Positions 6,115 to 12,808 of a stretch of DNA of 14,461 nucleotides are shown here, in pieces. Source of the stretch: CAZDAM01 sp964503595 (lineage in GTDB: Bacteria; Muiribacteriota; UBA6191); the NCBI GenBank assembly GCA_964503595.1, contig CAZDAM010000087.1, positions 1 through 14,461 of the forward strand, in the 5' to 3' direction. Below the pieces are notes generated by a model. The model made no database searches. It saw only the letters and a program-made list of their open reading frames with translations, and was not told the DNA's origin. The position numbers and the translations under genes were made by a program. The number at the start of each line of letters is the position of its first letter. Position 1 is the first letter of the stretch.

Positions 6115-7496
6115 ACCGTCTGTGAGAACATCGGCTTCAAAGTCTTCTGTTGCTCGCGGAAATAGGTATCAAACGGAAGACAGAGATTTCTTAGAAACAA
6201 TCGACCCAGATCTGTTACTTCAAGCCTTTTGGTATCCATTTTCAAAAGCCCGCTTTGGACATGTTCCCCAAGCTCGGAGATTTCCTGAGCAAATTTTTGG
6301 GCGAAATCCAGTTCGAATTCGCAGGAGAAGTCTTCAATATCAAGCTCAAGCTGGCACATCAGACGGGCAATGAGCTCCTGGCGGAGCAGATCCTCTGAAG
6401 AGCAGATATGCCCTTTGTAGATGGGCATCTGTCCGGCCTCCACGGCTTCCCGCCAGAGCGACAGCTTCTTGTGGTTCTGAAGAAAACTCCCCTCAATCTG
6501 GGAAATGGATGTCATGCCCAGACCAAAGAGATTCATGCCCCGCTTGGTGGTATAGCCCATGAAATTGCGGTGCAGTTCCTTATTCAGGTAGGCCTGATAC
6601 AGGGCGTCATTCTCACGGGCAAAATGATCAAAACCCAGAATTTTGTAGCCTGCTTCCAGAAAATCGTGAGCCGCATTCAGAAAAATCTGCATTTTCTCGT
6701 TCTGATCCGCCAGGCTGTTCTGGGGGAATAGACGCATCAGCGGTTTGAGCCAGGGTACATGGGCATAGCTGTAAAGTGCCACCCGATCCGGATTGAGCTC
6801 CAGAACCTGCTCCATCGTGATTCTGAAACTCTCAATGGTCTGATATGGCATTCCGTAGATCAGATCCATATTGACACTGGAACCGGAGAATCTCTCCCTC
6901 ACCCACTGCATCACATGAACAACCTGTTCATAAGGCTGAACCCGGTTGATGATCTTCTGGACCTTGGGATCAAAATCCTGAATTCCCATGGAAATGCGGT
7001 TAAAACCCGCCTCCTTGATGGCATCCAGAAGCTTAGGAGTGGTGAACTGGGGATTGATTTCAATACCCACTTCCGCATCTTCCACAAAGTCAAAATGCTT
7101 TCTGAAGGAACGGGCCAGAAATTTGATTTCATCAGGAGTCAGATGAGTCGGAGAGCCTCCGCCCCATTGCATCTGATGAATTTTGCGGCCAGCAAACAGC
7201 GGGGCCGACTGCTGAATTTCCCGATTCAGAACCTGAACATATTCCCCAATCACTTCCCGGTTGGAAGTGATGATGACATTGCAGCCACAGAAATGGCAGT
7301 GTCGGGGACAGAAGGGCAGATGGGCATAGAGGGAAAGCTCCTCACGCTCATCCAAAATCCCGGCAATCAGTTCGCGGGCTTCAAGGGATCCGACATTTTC
7401 CGTCCATACCGGAGCCGTTGGATAGCTGGTATAGCGAGGCCCGGGACGGTTCATCCGGCTTAAAAAATCTGGTTCGATCGATCGGGGTAAACTCAT
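6111..7496 (-). CDS. hemN: Oxygen-independent coproporphyrinogen III oxidase (radical SAM)
   Basis: HemN oxidatively decarboxylates coproporphyrinogen III to protoporphyrinogen IX without oxygen, using two S-adenosylmethionines and a 4Fe-4S cluster. From the ATG at 7496 the protein has 461 residues (E. coli 457). It starts with the family's RPGPRYTSYPTAPVW. The cluster motif CPRHCHFCGC puts cysteines at 63, 67, 70 and 72, each one position from E. coli HemN. Further conserved segments are MQWGGGSPTHL, GFNRISMGIQDF, MDLIYGMPYQT and LHRNFMGYTT. A start at 7571 is in frame but would cross the promoter and the divergent gene. The HemN-specific CxxxCxxCxC and full length argue against the related HemW. 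The gene is expected to matter at low oxygen; I saw no clear FNR box. Confidence 0.95.
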   Translation of the reverse strand: MSLPRSIEPDFLSRMNRPGPRYTSYPTAPVWTENVGSLEARELIAGILDEREELSLYAHLPFCPRHCHFCGCNVIITSNREVIGEYVQVLNREIQQSAPLFAGRKIHQMQWGGGSPTHLTPDEIKFLARSFRKHFDFVEDAEVGIEINPQFTTPKLLDAIKEAGFNRISMGIQDFDPKVQKIINRVQPYEQVVHVMQWVRERFSGSSVNMDLIYGMPYQTIESFRITMEQVLELNPDRVALYSYAHVPWLKPLMRLFPQNSLADQNEKMQIFLNAAHDFLEAGYKILGFDHFARENDALYQAYLNKELHRNFMGYTTKRGMNLFGLGMTSISQIEGSFLQNHKKLSLWREAVEAGQMPIYKGHICSSEDLLRQELIARLMCQLELDIEDFSCEFELDFAQKFAQEISELGEHVQSGLLKMDTKRLEVTDLGRLFLRNLCLPFDTYFREQQKTLKPMFSQTV

Positions 7497-7502
7497 AGCC
7501 TG

Positions 7503-7531
7503 ATTGTAACCGTTTGACCTGCCCGTGACCA
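7503..7531 (-). promoter_or_regulatory. Predicted hemN promoter, leaderless start
   Basis: Read on the minus strand, TGGTCA (7531-7526) and TACAAT (7508-7503) are 17 bases apart. The -10 ends 6 bases before the ATG at 7496, so the transcript should start at or next to the A. No Shine-Dalgarno sequence fits in between. Confidence 0.65.
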
Positions 7532-7550
7532 CAGCTTCAGGGTTTCGTTC

Positions 7551-7559
7551 TGATATAAT
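7551..7559 (+). promoter_or_regulatory. Predicted extended -10 promoter of the yihY-like gene, leaderless start
   Basis: TGATATAAT is a perfect extended -10 (TG at 7551-7552, TATAAT at 7554-7559). It ends 6 bases before the GTG start at 7566. An in-frame TGA at 7551-7553 rules out any start further upstream, so the coding region cannot have a normal leader with this promoter. No -35 match is evident, as is common with extended -10 promoters. Confidence 0.7.
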
Positions 7560-7565
7560 TCCCGT

Positions 7566-8804
7566 GTGCAAAACCTTAGCATCTTCTTGCGAGTCGTCTT
7601 TCGCCGCTTCGTCGCGGATTCATGTCCCCGCACCGCAGCGAGCCTGAGCTACACCACCATTCTCTCCCTGGCCCCGCTTCTGGTGATTGCCTTTGCCCTC
7701 ATCGGAGCCTTTCCGGCCTTCTCAGGCATGGAAGAGCAGCTCCGAAACCTCATCTTTGACACCTTCGTACCGACGGCAGGTTCAGCCATCGATCAGTATT
7801 TCACCGGATTTGCCAAAAACGCGGGCAAACTGACCACCATCGGGATTGTGGCCCTCGTTCTTACCGTGATTCTGCTTCTTCTGAACATTCAGGATGCCTT
7901 TGACTCGATCTGGAAATCGGCCCAGAAGAATTCCATGCTGTTCAACATGCTCAAATACTGGGCCTTTGTAACCCTCGGCCCCCTTCTGATGGGAACCAGC
8001 CTCTCGATTTCCTCCATCATCTATGCCCAGGCCATCACCCTGAATCTGCCCGGTTTTGAATTCATCCAGAAACTGTATTCTGTCGGTCTTAACGGACTGA
8101 TTGAAACCGTCGCCTTCTTCCTGCTTTATGCCTTCATGCCCAACACCACGGTCTTATGGCGGCATGCCATGCTTGGAGCCATCGTCACAAGTGTTCTGTT
8201 CAAGCTTCTCAAAGCCAGCTTCGTCCTCTACATCACCCGCTTTCCAACCTATGAAGCCATCTACGGAACCCTGGCCACAGTGCCCATTTTTCTGTTCTGG
8301 GTCTATCTTTGCTGGATGGCTGCCCTTCTGGGAGCGGAAATCGTGGCTGCCATGCCGGAATACAGAAGACTTGGCAGTGTGGTGGACGGAAAAGGCGTGG
8401 AAAGACGTCTGAGGCCGGCCGAACTCATCCAGCTCGCCCTTGGAATTCTCAGGACGATTGCCACCAACGCTTCCCAGAAACGAACCACCCGCATGCAGGA
8501 CCTGCTGAACGAATTTTCCGTTTCTTCAGCCCAGCTTCACCGGCTGATGAAAATGCTCACCCACAAGGGCTATATTCTGTCGATTTCCAGTTCCCGTTAC
8601 AGCCCCCTGGCCGATCTGGAAGAGCGGAATCTCTACGAGCTGGCCCATGACCTGAACCTGACTCTGGAAACACAATTTTGCGATATGGAATCCGGTTTCA
8701 GCCATTTAAAGTCTATATTGAGTCAGGCGGAGTCTGGATTTGATGATTTAAAACAGCATAGTCTAAAGAAAATGCTCATTCAGAACTCTACTGAAATTTC
8801 CTGA
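7566..8804 (+). CDS. YihY/BrkB-family inner-membrane protein with a cytoplasmic C-terminal domain
   Basis: A 412-residue integral membrane protein of the YihY/BrkB family, once wrongly called RNase BN. The family's opening motif RTAASLSYTTILSLAPLLV is present near residue 21. Six hydrophobic segments are visible, roughly at 25-50, 88-110, 133-156, 175-196, 203-226 and 235-263, with the typical GTLATVPIFLFWVYLCW in the last. Residues from about 280 to 412 are cytoplasmic. Part of that region (MQDLLNEFSVSSAQLHRLMK, then THKGYI) looks like a winged helix-turn-helix, as in long YihY members. The tail after it is helical and charged. Function is not firmly known in the family; transport or envelope roles have been proposed. 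GTG is the only possible start because an in-frame stop lies 15 bases upstream. It is divergent from hemN. Confidence 0.9.
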   Translation: MQNLSIFLRVVFRRFVADSCPRTAASLSYTTILSLAPLLVIAFALIGAFPAFSGMEEQLRNLIFDTFVPTAGSAIDQYFTGFAKNAGKLTTIGIVALVLTVILLLLNIQDAFDSIWKSAQKNSMLFNMLKYWAFVTLGPLLMGTSLSISSIIYAQAITLNLPGFEFIQKLYSVGLNGLIETVAFFLLYAFMPNTTVLWRHAMLGAIVTSVLFKLLKASFVLYITRFPTYEAIYGTLATVPIFLFWVYLCWMAALLGAEIVAAMPEYRRLGSVVDGKGVERRLRPAELIQLALGILRTIATNASQKRTTRMQDLLNEFSVSSAQLHRLMKMLTHKGYILSISSSRYSPLADLEERNLYELAHDLNLTLETQFCDMESGFSHLKSILSQAESGFDDLKQHSLKKMLIQNSTEIS

Positions 8805-8836
8805 TTTTCATGCATGGCCCCACCTGCTCCCACGGC

Positions 8837-8865
8837 TTGCACCCATTTCCACTTCGGAGTAGAAT
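8837..8865 (+). promoter_or_regulatory. Predicted promoter of the CBS-hmgA-hppD operon
   Basis: TTGCAC (8837-8842) and TAGAAT (8860-8865) are separated by exactly 17 bases. Transcription from about 8872 leaves a leader of under 20 bases that contains AGGAGG (8881-8886) before the ATG at 8891. This is a conventional promoter and leader, unlike the hemN and yihY-like promoters nearby. Confidence 0.7.
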
Positions 8866-8890
8866 CGGCGCGTAAGGCAAAGGAGGAGCC

Positions 8891-9295
8891 ATGAAAGCAT
8901 CCGACATCATGACAACCAATGTACTGACCATCCGTGAAGATGAGTCGGTCAGCAAAGCCCGCACCGTCCTCATGGAGGAAGATATCACTGCTCTTCCGGT
9001 CGTCAATGAATATGGAGACCTGAGCGGGATCATCACCCAGACGGATTTCTTTCAACTGGAGGCACTGGTAGCCAGTAAAATCCTCCGGGATCTGGATGTC
9101 GTCGAATCCCTGAAGGTTCACGATGTCATGATCAAAAACACCATTACCCTGCCTGAAGATGCCACCCTGGCTGAAATCTCCTCAAGCATGGTGGACAACA
9201 GCATTCACCGGGTCATCATTACCCGTGACGGCAAGGTTGTAGGCCTGATTACGGCTATGGATGTCCTGAAAACCGTTGTTCTTTCCGTCAGCTGA
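8891..9295 (+). CDS. Stand-alone CBS-domain pair protein
   Basis: This 134-residue protein consists almost wholly of two CBS domains, about 1-60 and 73-134, which together form a Bateman module that usually binds adenine nucleotides or SAM. Each half has the expected core: ALPVVNEYGDLSGIITQTDF and HRVIITRDGKVVGLITAMDV. There is no enzyme, transporter or DNA-binding domain attached. AGGAGG lies 4 bases before the ATG. The hmgA start codon follows 9 bases after its stop, so it is the first gene of a three-gene operon for tyrosine degradation. A role as energy or nucleotide sensor for the pathway is only suggested by this position; a general CBS protein sharing the promoter is equally possible. 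Confidence 0.9.
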   Translation: MKASDIMTTNVLTIREDESVSKARTVLMEEDITALPVVNEYGDLSGIITQTDFFQLEALVASKILRDLDVVESLKVHDVMIKNTITLPEDATLAEISSSMVDNSIHRVIITRDGKVVGLITAMDVLKTVVLSVS

Positions 9296-9304
9296 GGTCA
9301 GGCC

Positions 9305-10462
9305 ATGTTTTACGTTCAGTTGGGACAGCTTCCCCGCAAACGTCACGTCGCCTTCAAGAAGGATAATGGAGAACTTTTTCGGGAGCAGCTTTTCGGGCTG
9401 AAAGGCTTTAGCGGTATTTCCTCCCTGGTTTACAAGGAAGAGCTGCCCCCGGCAACGCTTTTCATGCGTTCTGCCGGTAAAGTCCTGGGGGAGACCCATC
9501 CTGAAGATGATTTTCTGGCCTACCGGCATCTGAAAACATCCGGCCTTCCCCAGGAGGATTCCCTGGCCCAGAAAAGACGACCCCTGATGTATAATCATCA
9601 GGTTGAAATTTCAGTGGGCTACGGCCCTCCAGCCGGACTCTTCAGAAACGCCTCGCATCATGAGCTCTGGTATCTGGAAACCGGGGAAGGCCGTCTCATT
9701 TCCGAGTTTGGTATTCTCAGGGTCTGTGCCGGTGATTACGTGTCCATTCCCAAGGGAATCACCTGTGAATGGGACTATTCCCAGGATGCCCGCTTTCTTC
9801 TGACCCAGTCCCTGGAACCGATTGTGTTCCCCCGGCGCTATCTCAATGAAATGGGGCAGTTTCTGGAGCACTCCCCCATCTGCGAGCGGGATATCAAGGT
9901 TCCTGATGAACTTTACAACCCTCAGGACAAGGGCGAGACAACAGTTCTGATTCGCCGTGATAGCGAGTATTTCGAGCAGGGTTACAACCACCACCCCTTT
10001 GATACCGTGGGATGGGATGGCTACCTTTATCCCTTTGCGATCAGCATTCATGATTTTGAGCCGATTGTGGGGCGCCTGCACATGCCTCCACCGGTGCATC
10101 AGATTTTTGAATCCGGGCATTTTGTGGTCTGCAACTTTGTTCCCCGGCTGTTTGACTTCCATCCGGAAGCCATTCCAGCCCCCTATTTTCACTCCAATCT
10201 GGACAGTGACGAGGTCATTTTCTATGTGGAGGGAAATTTCATGAGCCGCTCCGGCATTGAGCCGGGCAGCATCAGCCTGCACCCCGCAGGTGTTCCCCAC
10301 GGGCCTCAGCCCGGCAAGACAGAAGCCAGTATCGGAGAAAAGGCGACCGAAGAGCTGGCAGTAATGATTGATACATTTCAACCCCTGAAGGTAACTTCGC
10401 GCGCTCGCATGATTGAAGATGAAGCCTATGTGCGTTCGTGGGTTCGTTCCGAGGAGAAGTGA
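9305..10462 (+). CDS. hmgA: Homogentisate 1,2-dioxygenase
   Basis: This non-haem iron enzyme opens the ring of homogentisate to give maleylacetoacetate, the step after HPPD in tyrosine and phenylalanine breakdown. The 385-residue cupin-type protein is of the shorter bacterial form rather than the longer human-like form of about 440. The conserved opening segment is FYVQLGQLPRKRHVAF. The probable iron ligands are H296 (PYFHSNLD), E303 (SDEVIFY) and H332 (GVPHGPQPG). An upstream cupin stretch (HHELWYLETGEGRLISEFG) is also conserved. GAGG at 9294-9297, overlapping the upstream stop, lies 7 bases before the ATG. Its TGA overlaps the hppD ATG by one base, so the two should be translationally coupled. 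Confidence 0.93.
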   Translation: MFYVQLGQLPRKRHVAFKKDNGELFREQLFGLKGFSGISSLVYKEELPPATLFMRSAGKVLGETHPEDDFLAYRHLKTSGLPQEDSLAQKRRPLMYNHQVEISVGYGPPAGLFRNASHHELWYLETGEGRLISEFGILRVCAGDYVSIPKGITCEWDYSQDARFLLTQSLEPIVFPRRYLNEMGQFLEHSPICERDIKVPDELYNPQDKGETTVLIRRDSEYFEQGYNHHPFDTVGWDGYLYPFAISIHDFEPIVGRLHMPPPVHQIFESGHFVVCNFVPRLFDFHPEAIPAPYFHSNLDSDEVIFYVEGNFMSRSGIEPGSISLHPAGVPHGPQPGKTEASIGEKATEELAVMIDTFQPLKVTSRARMIEDEAYVRSWVRSEEK

Positions 10463-11568
10463 TGGCAAATTCCATGGGTTTTCGTGGTTATGACTATATT
10501 GAGTTCTATGTGGGTTCAGCCCGCATGGTGGCCTGGTGGTTCGTCAAGGGACTGGGCATGGATGTTGTGGGCTACAGTGGCCCCGAAACCGGCGTCCGCG
10601 ATCGGGCCAGCTACTATCTTTGCAAGAACGATCTGAAATTTCTGGTCACCGCCCCCCTGCATCCAACCTCAGCCGAAGTTCAGGATTTCATCCACCTTCA
10701 CGGGGACGGAGTCAAGCGCTGGGCGATTGAAGTGGATAGTGTGGAAGGTGCCTTCTCAAAGGCGATCAAAAACCGGGGAATCCCCATTCAGAACCCTACC
10801 CGTCTTGAGGACGAGCACGGTTTCGTCGAGCAGGCTGCCATCAGGCTTTATGATGACACCGAGATTGTTTTCATCAACCGTGACAATTATAAGGGCATTT
10901 TCAAGCCCGGATTCGGAAAGCCCGTTCAGCATTATCAGGTCCAGCGTGAGGACACCCACTTAAGTCATGTCGACCATATTGTAGGCAATGTCCGCACCAA
11001 TGAAATGGATCGCTGGGCTGATTACTTCAACCAGAGCTTTGATTTTGAGACTTTTGTGGACTTTGGCCCAGGAGACATCAGCACCAGGTTTTCCGCCCTT
11101 CTGTCCAAGGTTGTCAGAAGCAAGGACAGCGTCATCAAAAACCCCATCAACGAGCCCTACGAAGGCATCAAAAAGAGCCAGATCGAGGAATATCTCGACC
11201 ACTACTATGGCTCCGGGGTTCAGCATATTGCGATTGAAACTCCCAATATCATCGAGTCCATTGCCGCCCTGCGCGCCAATGGCATTGAATTCCTGTCTGT
11301 CCCGGATACCTACTACGAGGATCTTCGGGCCAGGAATCACCCCATCAAGCAGGATATTGCCGAGCTTCAAAAGTACGGCATTCTGTGTGATACCGAAGGC
11401 AAAGGCTACCTCCTTCAGCTTTTCACCAAGCCAATTGGCGATCGCCCCACCTTTTTCTTTGAAATCATCCAGCGCTGTGATGGTGCCGAAGGCTTTGGCC
11501 AGGGCAACTTCCAGGCCCTGTTTGAATCCATCGAACGCGATCAGGAGCTTCGTGGCAACCTGACCTGA
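10462..11568 (+). CDS. hppD: 4-Hydroxyphenylpyruvate dioxygenase
   Basis: HPPD converts 4-hydroxyphenylpyruvate to homogentisate, the substrate of the preceding gene's product. The 368-residue protein has the double vicinal-oxygen-chelate fold. Iron ligands are H172 (VDHIVGNV), H255 (GVQHIAIET) and E334 (FFFEIIQR). The C-terminal signature GFGQGNFQALFESIERDQ is nearly canonical, and the N-terminal opening FRGYDYIEFYV is also typical. The ATG at 10462 overlaps the hmgA stop (TGATG) and sits 5 bases after GAGGAG (10451-10456). An in-frame ATG at 10438 lies within hmgA and is less likely. Neither maleylacetoacetate isomerase nor fumarylacetoacetase is in the window, so the rest of the pathway must be encoded elsewhere. 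The operon ends at the terminator at 11595. Confidence 0.95.
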   Translation: MANSMGFRGYDYIEFYVGSARMVAWWFVKGLGMDVVGYSGPETGVRDRASYYLCKNDLKFLVTAPLHPTSAEVQDFIHLHGDGVKRWAIEVDSVEGAFSKAIKNRGIPIQNPTRLEDEHGFVEQAAIRLYDDTEIVFINRDNYKGIFKPGFGKPVQHYQVQREDTHLSHVDHIVGNVRTNEMDRWADYFNQSFDFETFVDFGPGDISTRFSALLSKVVRSKDSVIKNPINEPYEGIKKSQIEEYLDHYYGSGVQHIAIETPNIIESIAALRANGIEFLSVPDTYYEDLRARNHPIKQDIAELQKYGILCDTEGKGYLLQLFTKPIGDRPTFFFEIIQRCDGAEGFGQGNFQALFESIERDQELRGNLT

Positions 11569-11594
11569 GTCTGAAAAAATAGACCCAATGCAGT

Positions 11595-11630
11595 GAAACC
11601 CCACTTTCAAAGCGGGGTTTCTTTGTTTTC
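11595..11630 (+). terminator. Strong intrinsic terminator after hppD
   Basis: GAAACCCC (11595-11602) pairs perfectly with GGGGTTTC (11614-11621), with CTTT/AAAG able to extend the stem inside, followed by TTTGTTTTC. It ends the CBS-hmgA-hppD operon 26 bases after the hppD stop. Confidence 0.92.
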
Positions 11631-11696
11631 TGGCCCATTTGAAAGAGGGAGCCCCCCGGTCAGGTACTGGGGCCGGTCTGTGCGAAACACGGACTG

Positions 11697-11709
11697 TATA
11701 TGCTACTCT
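11697..11709 (+). promoter_or_regulatory. Possible promoter for the OsmC-family gene
   Basis: TATATG (11697-11702) and the overlapping extended -10 candidate TGCTACTCT (11701-11709) lie 22-34 bases before the ATG, the right place for a short leader. I see no clear -35. The gene must have its own promoter because a strong terminator lies just upstream. Confidence 0.35.
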
Positions 11710-11730
11710 CTAGCAAAAAAAGGGGGACCC

Positions 11731-12204
11731 ATGGGTCAAAGCAATGAACACAAGTATTCCTCAACCGTAGAATGGACCGGAAACCTAGGGAATGGAACTT
11801 CGTCGTACACATCTTATGGTCGGGACTACAAGGTTGAGATTGCAGGCAAGCCAGACCTTCTCTGCTCCGCAGACCCTCAATTTCGCGGCGATTCCTCCCG
11901 CCATAATCCCGAGGATTTCATTGTCGCGTCCTTATCTTCCTGCCACATGCTTTTTTACCTTCACCTTTGCTCTGTAGCAAAAATCAATGTCGTCGAATAT
12001 CGGGACAATCCGGTCGGCACGATGAGCATTGAAAAAAACGGTGGTGGACGGTTTTCCGAAGTGGTCTTAAGACCCGAAGTGAAAATCTCCGCAGGTGATC
12101 CAGAAAAGGCTCAAGAGCTTCATCACAAAGCACATGAACTCTGCTTCATTGCGAATTCACTGAATTGCTCCGTAAAGATTGAAGGCACTGTTCATACTGT
12201 TTGA
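11731..12204 (+). CDS. OsmC-family peroxiredoxin-like protein
   Basis: OsmC/Ohr proteins reduce organic hydroperoxides with a pair of reactive cysteines in a homodimer in the cytoplasm. This 157-residue protein has both conserved sites: C71 in VASLSSCHMLFYLHLC and C138 in HELCFIANS. It also has SADPQFRGDSSRHNPEDF, which marks an OsmC-like branch distinct from classical Ohr. Further cysteines are at 45, 80 and 146. The frame is open upstream to 11593, but that would run through the terminator; the ATG at 11731 follows GGGGGA (11722-11727) by 3 bases and matches the family N-terminus. It is a single gene, convergent with the ykgJ-like gene. Likely role is defence against organic peroxides; the physiological substrate is not shown by sequence. 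Confidence 0.92.
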   Translation: MGQSNEHKYSSTVEWTGNLGNGTSSYTSYGRDYKVEIAGKPDLLCSADPQFRGDSSRHNPEDFIVASLSSCHMLFYLHLCSVAKINVVEYRDNPVGTMSIEKNGGGRFSEVVLRPEVKISAGDPEKAQELHHKAHELCFIANSLNCSVKIEGTVHTV

Positions 12205-12285
12205 TTCACAGTCTTGATCTTGCCGGGATATTTCCCGAGTCTCGTTAACCCATGCCTTTCCGAGTCGACGAAAAGGCATGGTTAA
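12205..12285. terminator. Hairpin cluster between convergent osmC-like and ykgJ-like genes
   Basis: Three inverted repeats lie here: ACTGT/ACAGT (12196-12200/12208-12212, spanning the osmC-like stop), CGGGA/TCCCG (12224-12228/12233-12237), and a long stem of TTAA, a bulged C, then CCATGCCTTT (12245-12259) pairing with AAAGGCATGG and TTAA (12272-12285). The long stem overlaps the stop codon of the minus-strand gene. None is followed by a T-run on either strand, so a bidirectional terminator role is likely from position but not shown by sequence. Confidence 0.5.
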
Positions 12286-12689
12286 GCCACTCGATCCGGC
12301 CTGATGGGATCATCAGATGGCTGCAAGGGGTTTTCCGGATCCTGCCAGATTTCCGGAGTCAGTGGTAAAAGTCCATAATGAGCCCGAGCCTTGTCACAGG
12401 CCTCGTTCCTGACTCCATTTTCAAAGGAAGGAGTGAATTCGCGGCAGGGAGAAGGCCGCTCGGAATAGATGGTGCAGGCCACCCTTTCTCCAGGGTTTCC
12501 CAGAAGAGCATGACAGCGAGGTGGTTTGGTTTCCGTCCCCTTCATCAGTCTCAAGGTAGAATTCCAGTCTGTCGTCAAGGCAACCGGTACTCCCTGAGGG
12601 GTAGCATCATCTGCCTCACTCCAGTGAAAGCTCACACGAAAAAACGCGCAGCAAGCGCCACAACTCAGACAAGGATGCACGTTCATCAT
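12282..12689 (-). CDS. ykgJ: YkgJ-family cysteine-cluster protein
   Basis: A 135-residue protein of the YkgJ (CxxCxxCC) family, thought to bind zinc or an iron-sulfur cluster; no reaction is established. The N-terminus carries HPCLSCGACCAFFRVSF with four cysteines at 7, 10, 13 and 14. Later cysteines lie in PPRCHALLG, RVACTIYSERPSPCREF and RNEACDKARAHYGL. The sequence follows E. coli YkgJ closely (SCGACCA, FRVSF, SPCREF, ENGV), pointing to a proteobacterial relative. Two adjacent ATGs (12689 and 12686) follow GGGGAGAAGG; the second has the better spacing to GGAG, so the true start may be one codon later. It is convergent with the osmC-like gene and 119 bases downstream of the YiiX-like gene on the same strand. 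A CAGAC/GTCTG inverted repeat (12704-12719) lies in its leader. Confidence 0.93.
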   Translation of the reverse strand: MMNVHPCLSCGACCAFFRVSFHWSEADDATPQGVPVALTTDWNSTLRLMKGTETKPPRCHALLGNPGERVACTIYSERPSPCREFTPSFENGVRNEACDKARAHYGLLPLTPEIWQDPENPLQPSDDPIRPDRVA

Positions 12690-12808
12690 CCTTCTCCCCG
12701 GGCCAGACGAATCAGTCTGCCCAACCCTTTTTAGGGGGTCTTCACCGTGACAGGATCCAAAGAAGCCCCATCCACACCAGGCAGACAGGGCTAATTCTTA
12801 GAGGTATT

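Noticed and set aside
6759..7463. A 234-codon open frame on the + strand opposite hemN
   Set aside because: Antisense to the conserved radical SAM motif region of hemN; no family resemblance.
7497..7571. A 25-codon N-terminal extension of HemN from 7571
   Set aside because: It would overlap the divergent gene's start and both promoters. The protein from 7496 has the family length and cysteine register.
9611..10468. A 285-codon open frame on the - strand opposite hmgA
   Set aside because: hmgA on the + strand has conserved iron ligands and operon spacing. The antisense product has no recognisable feature.
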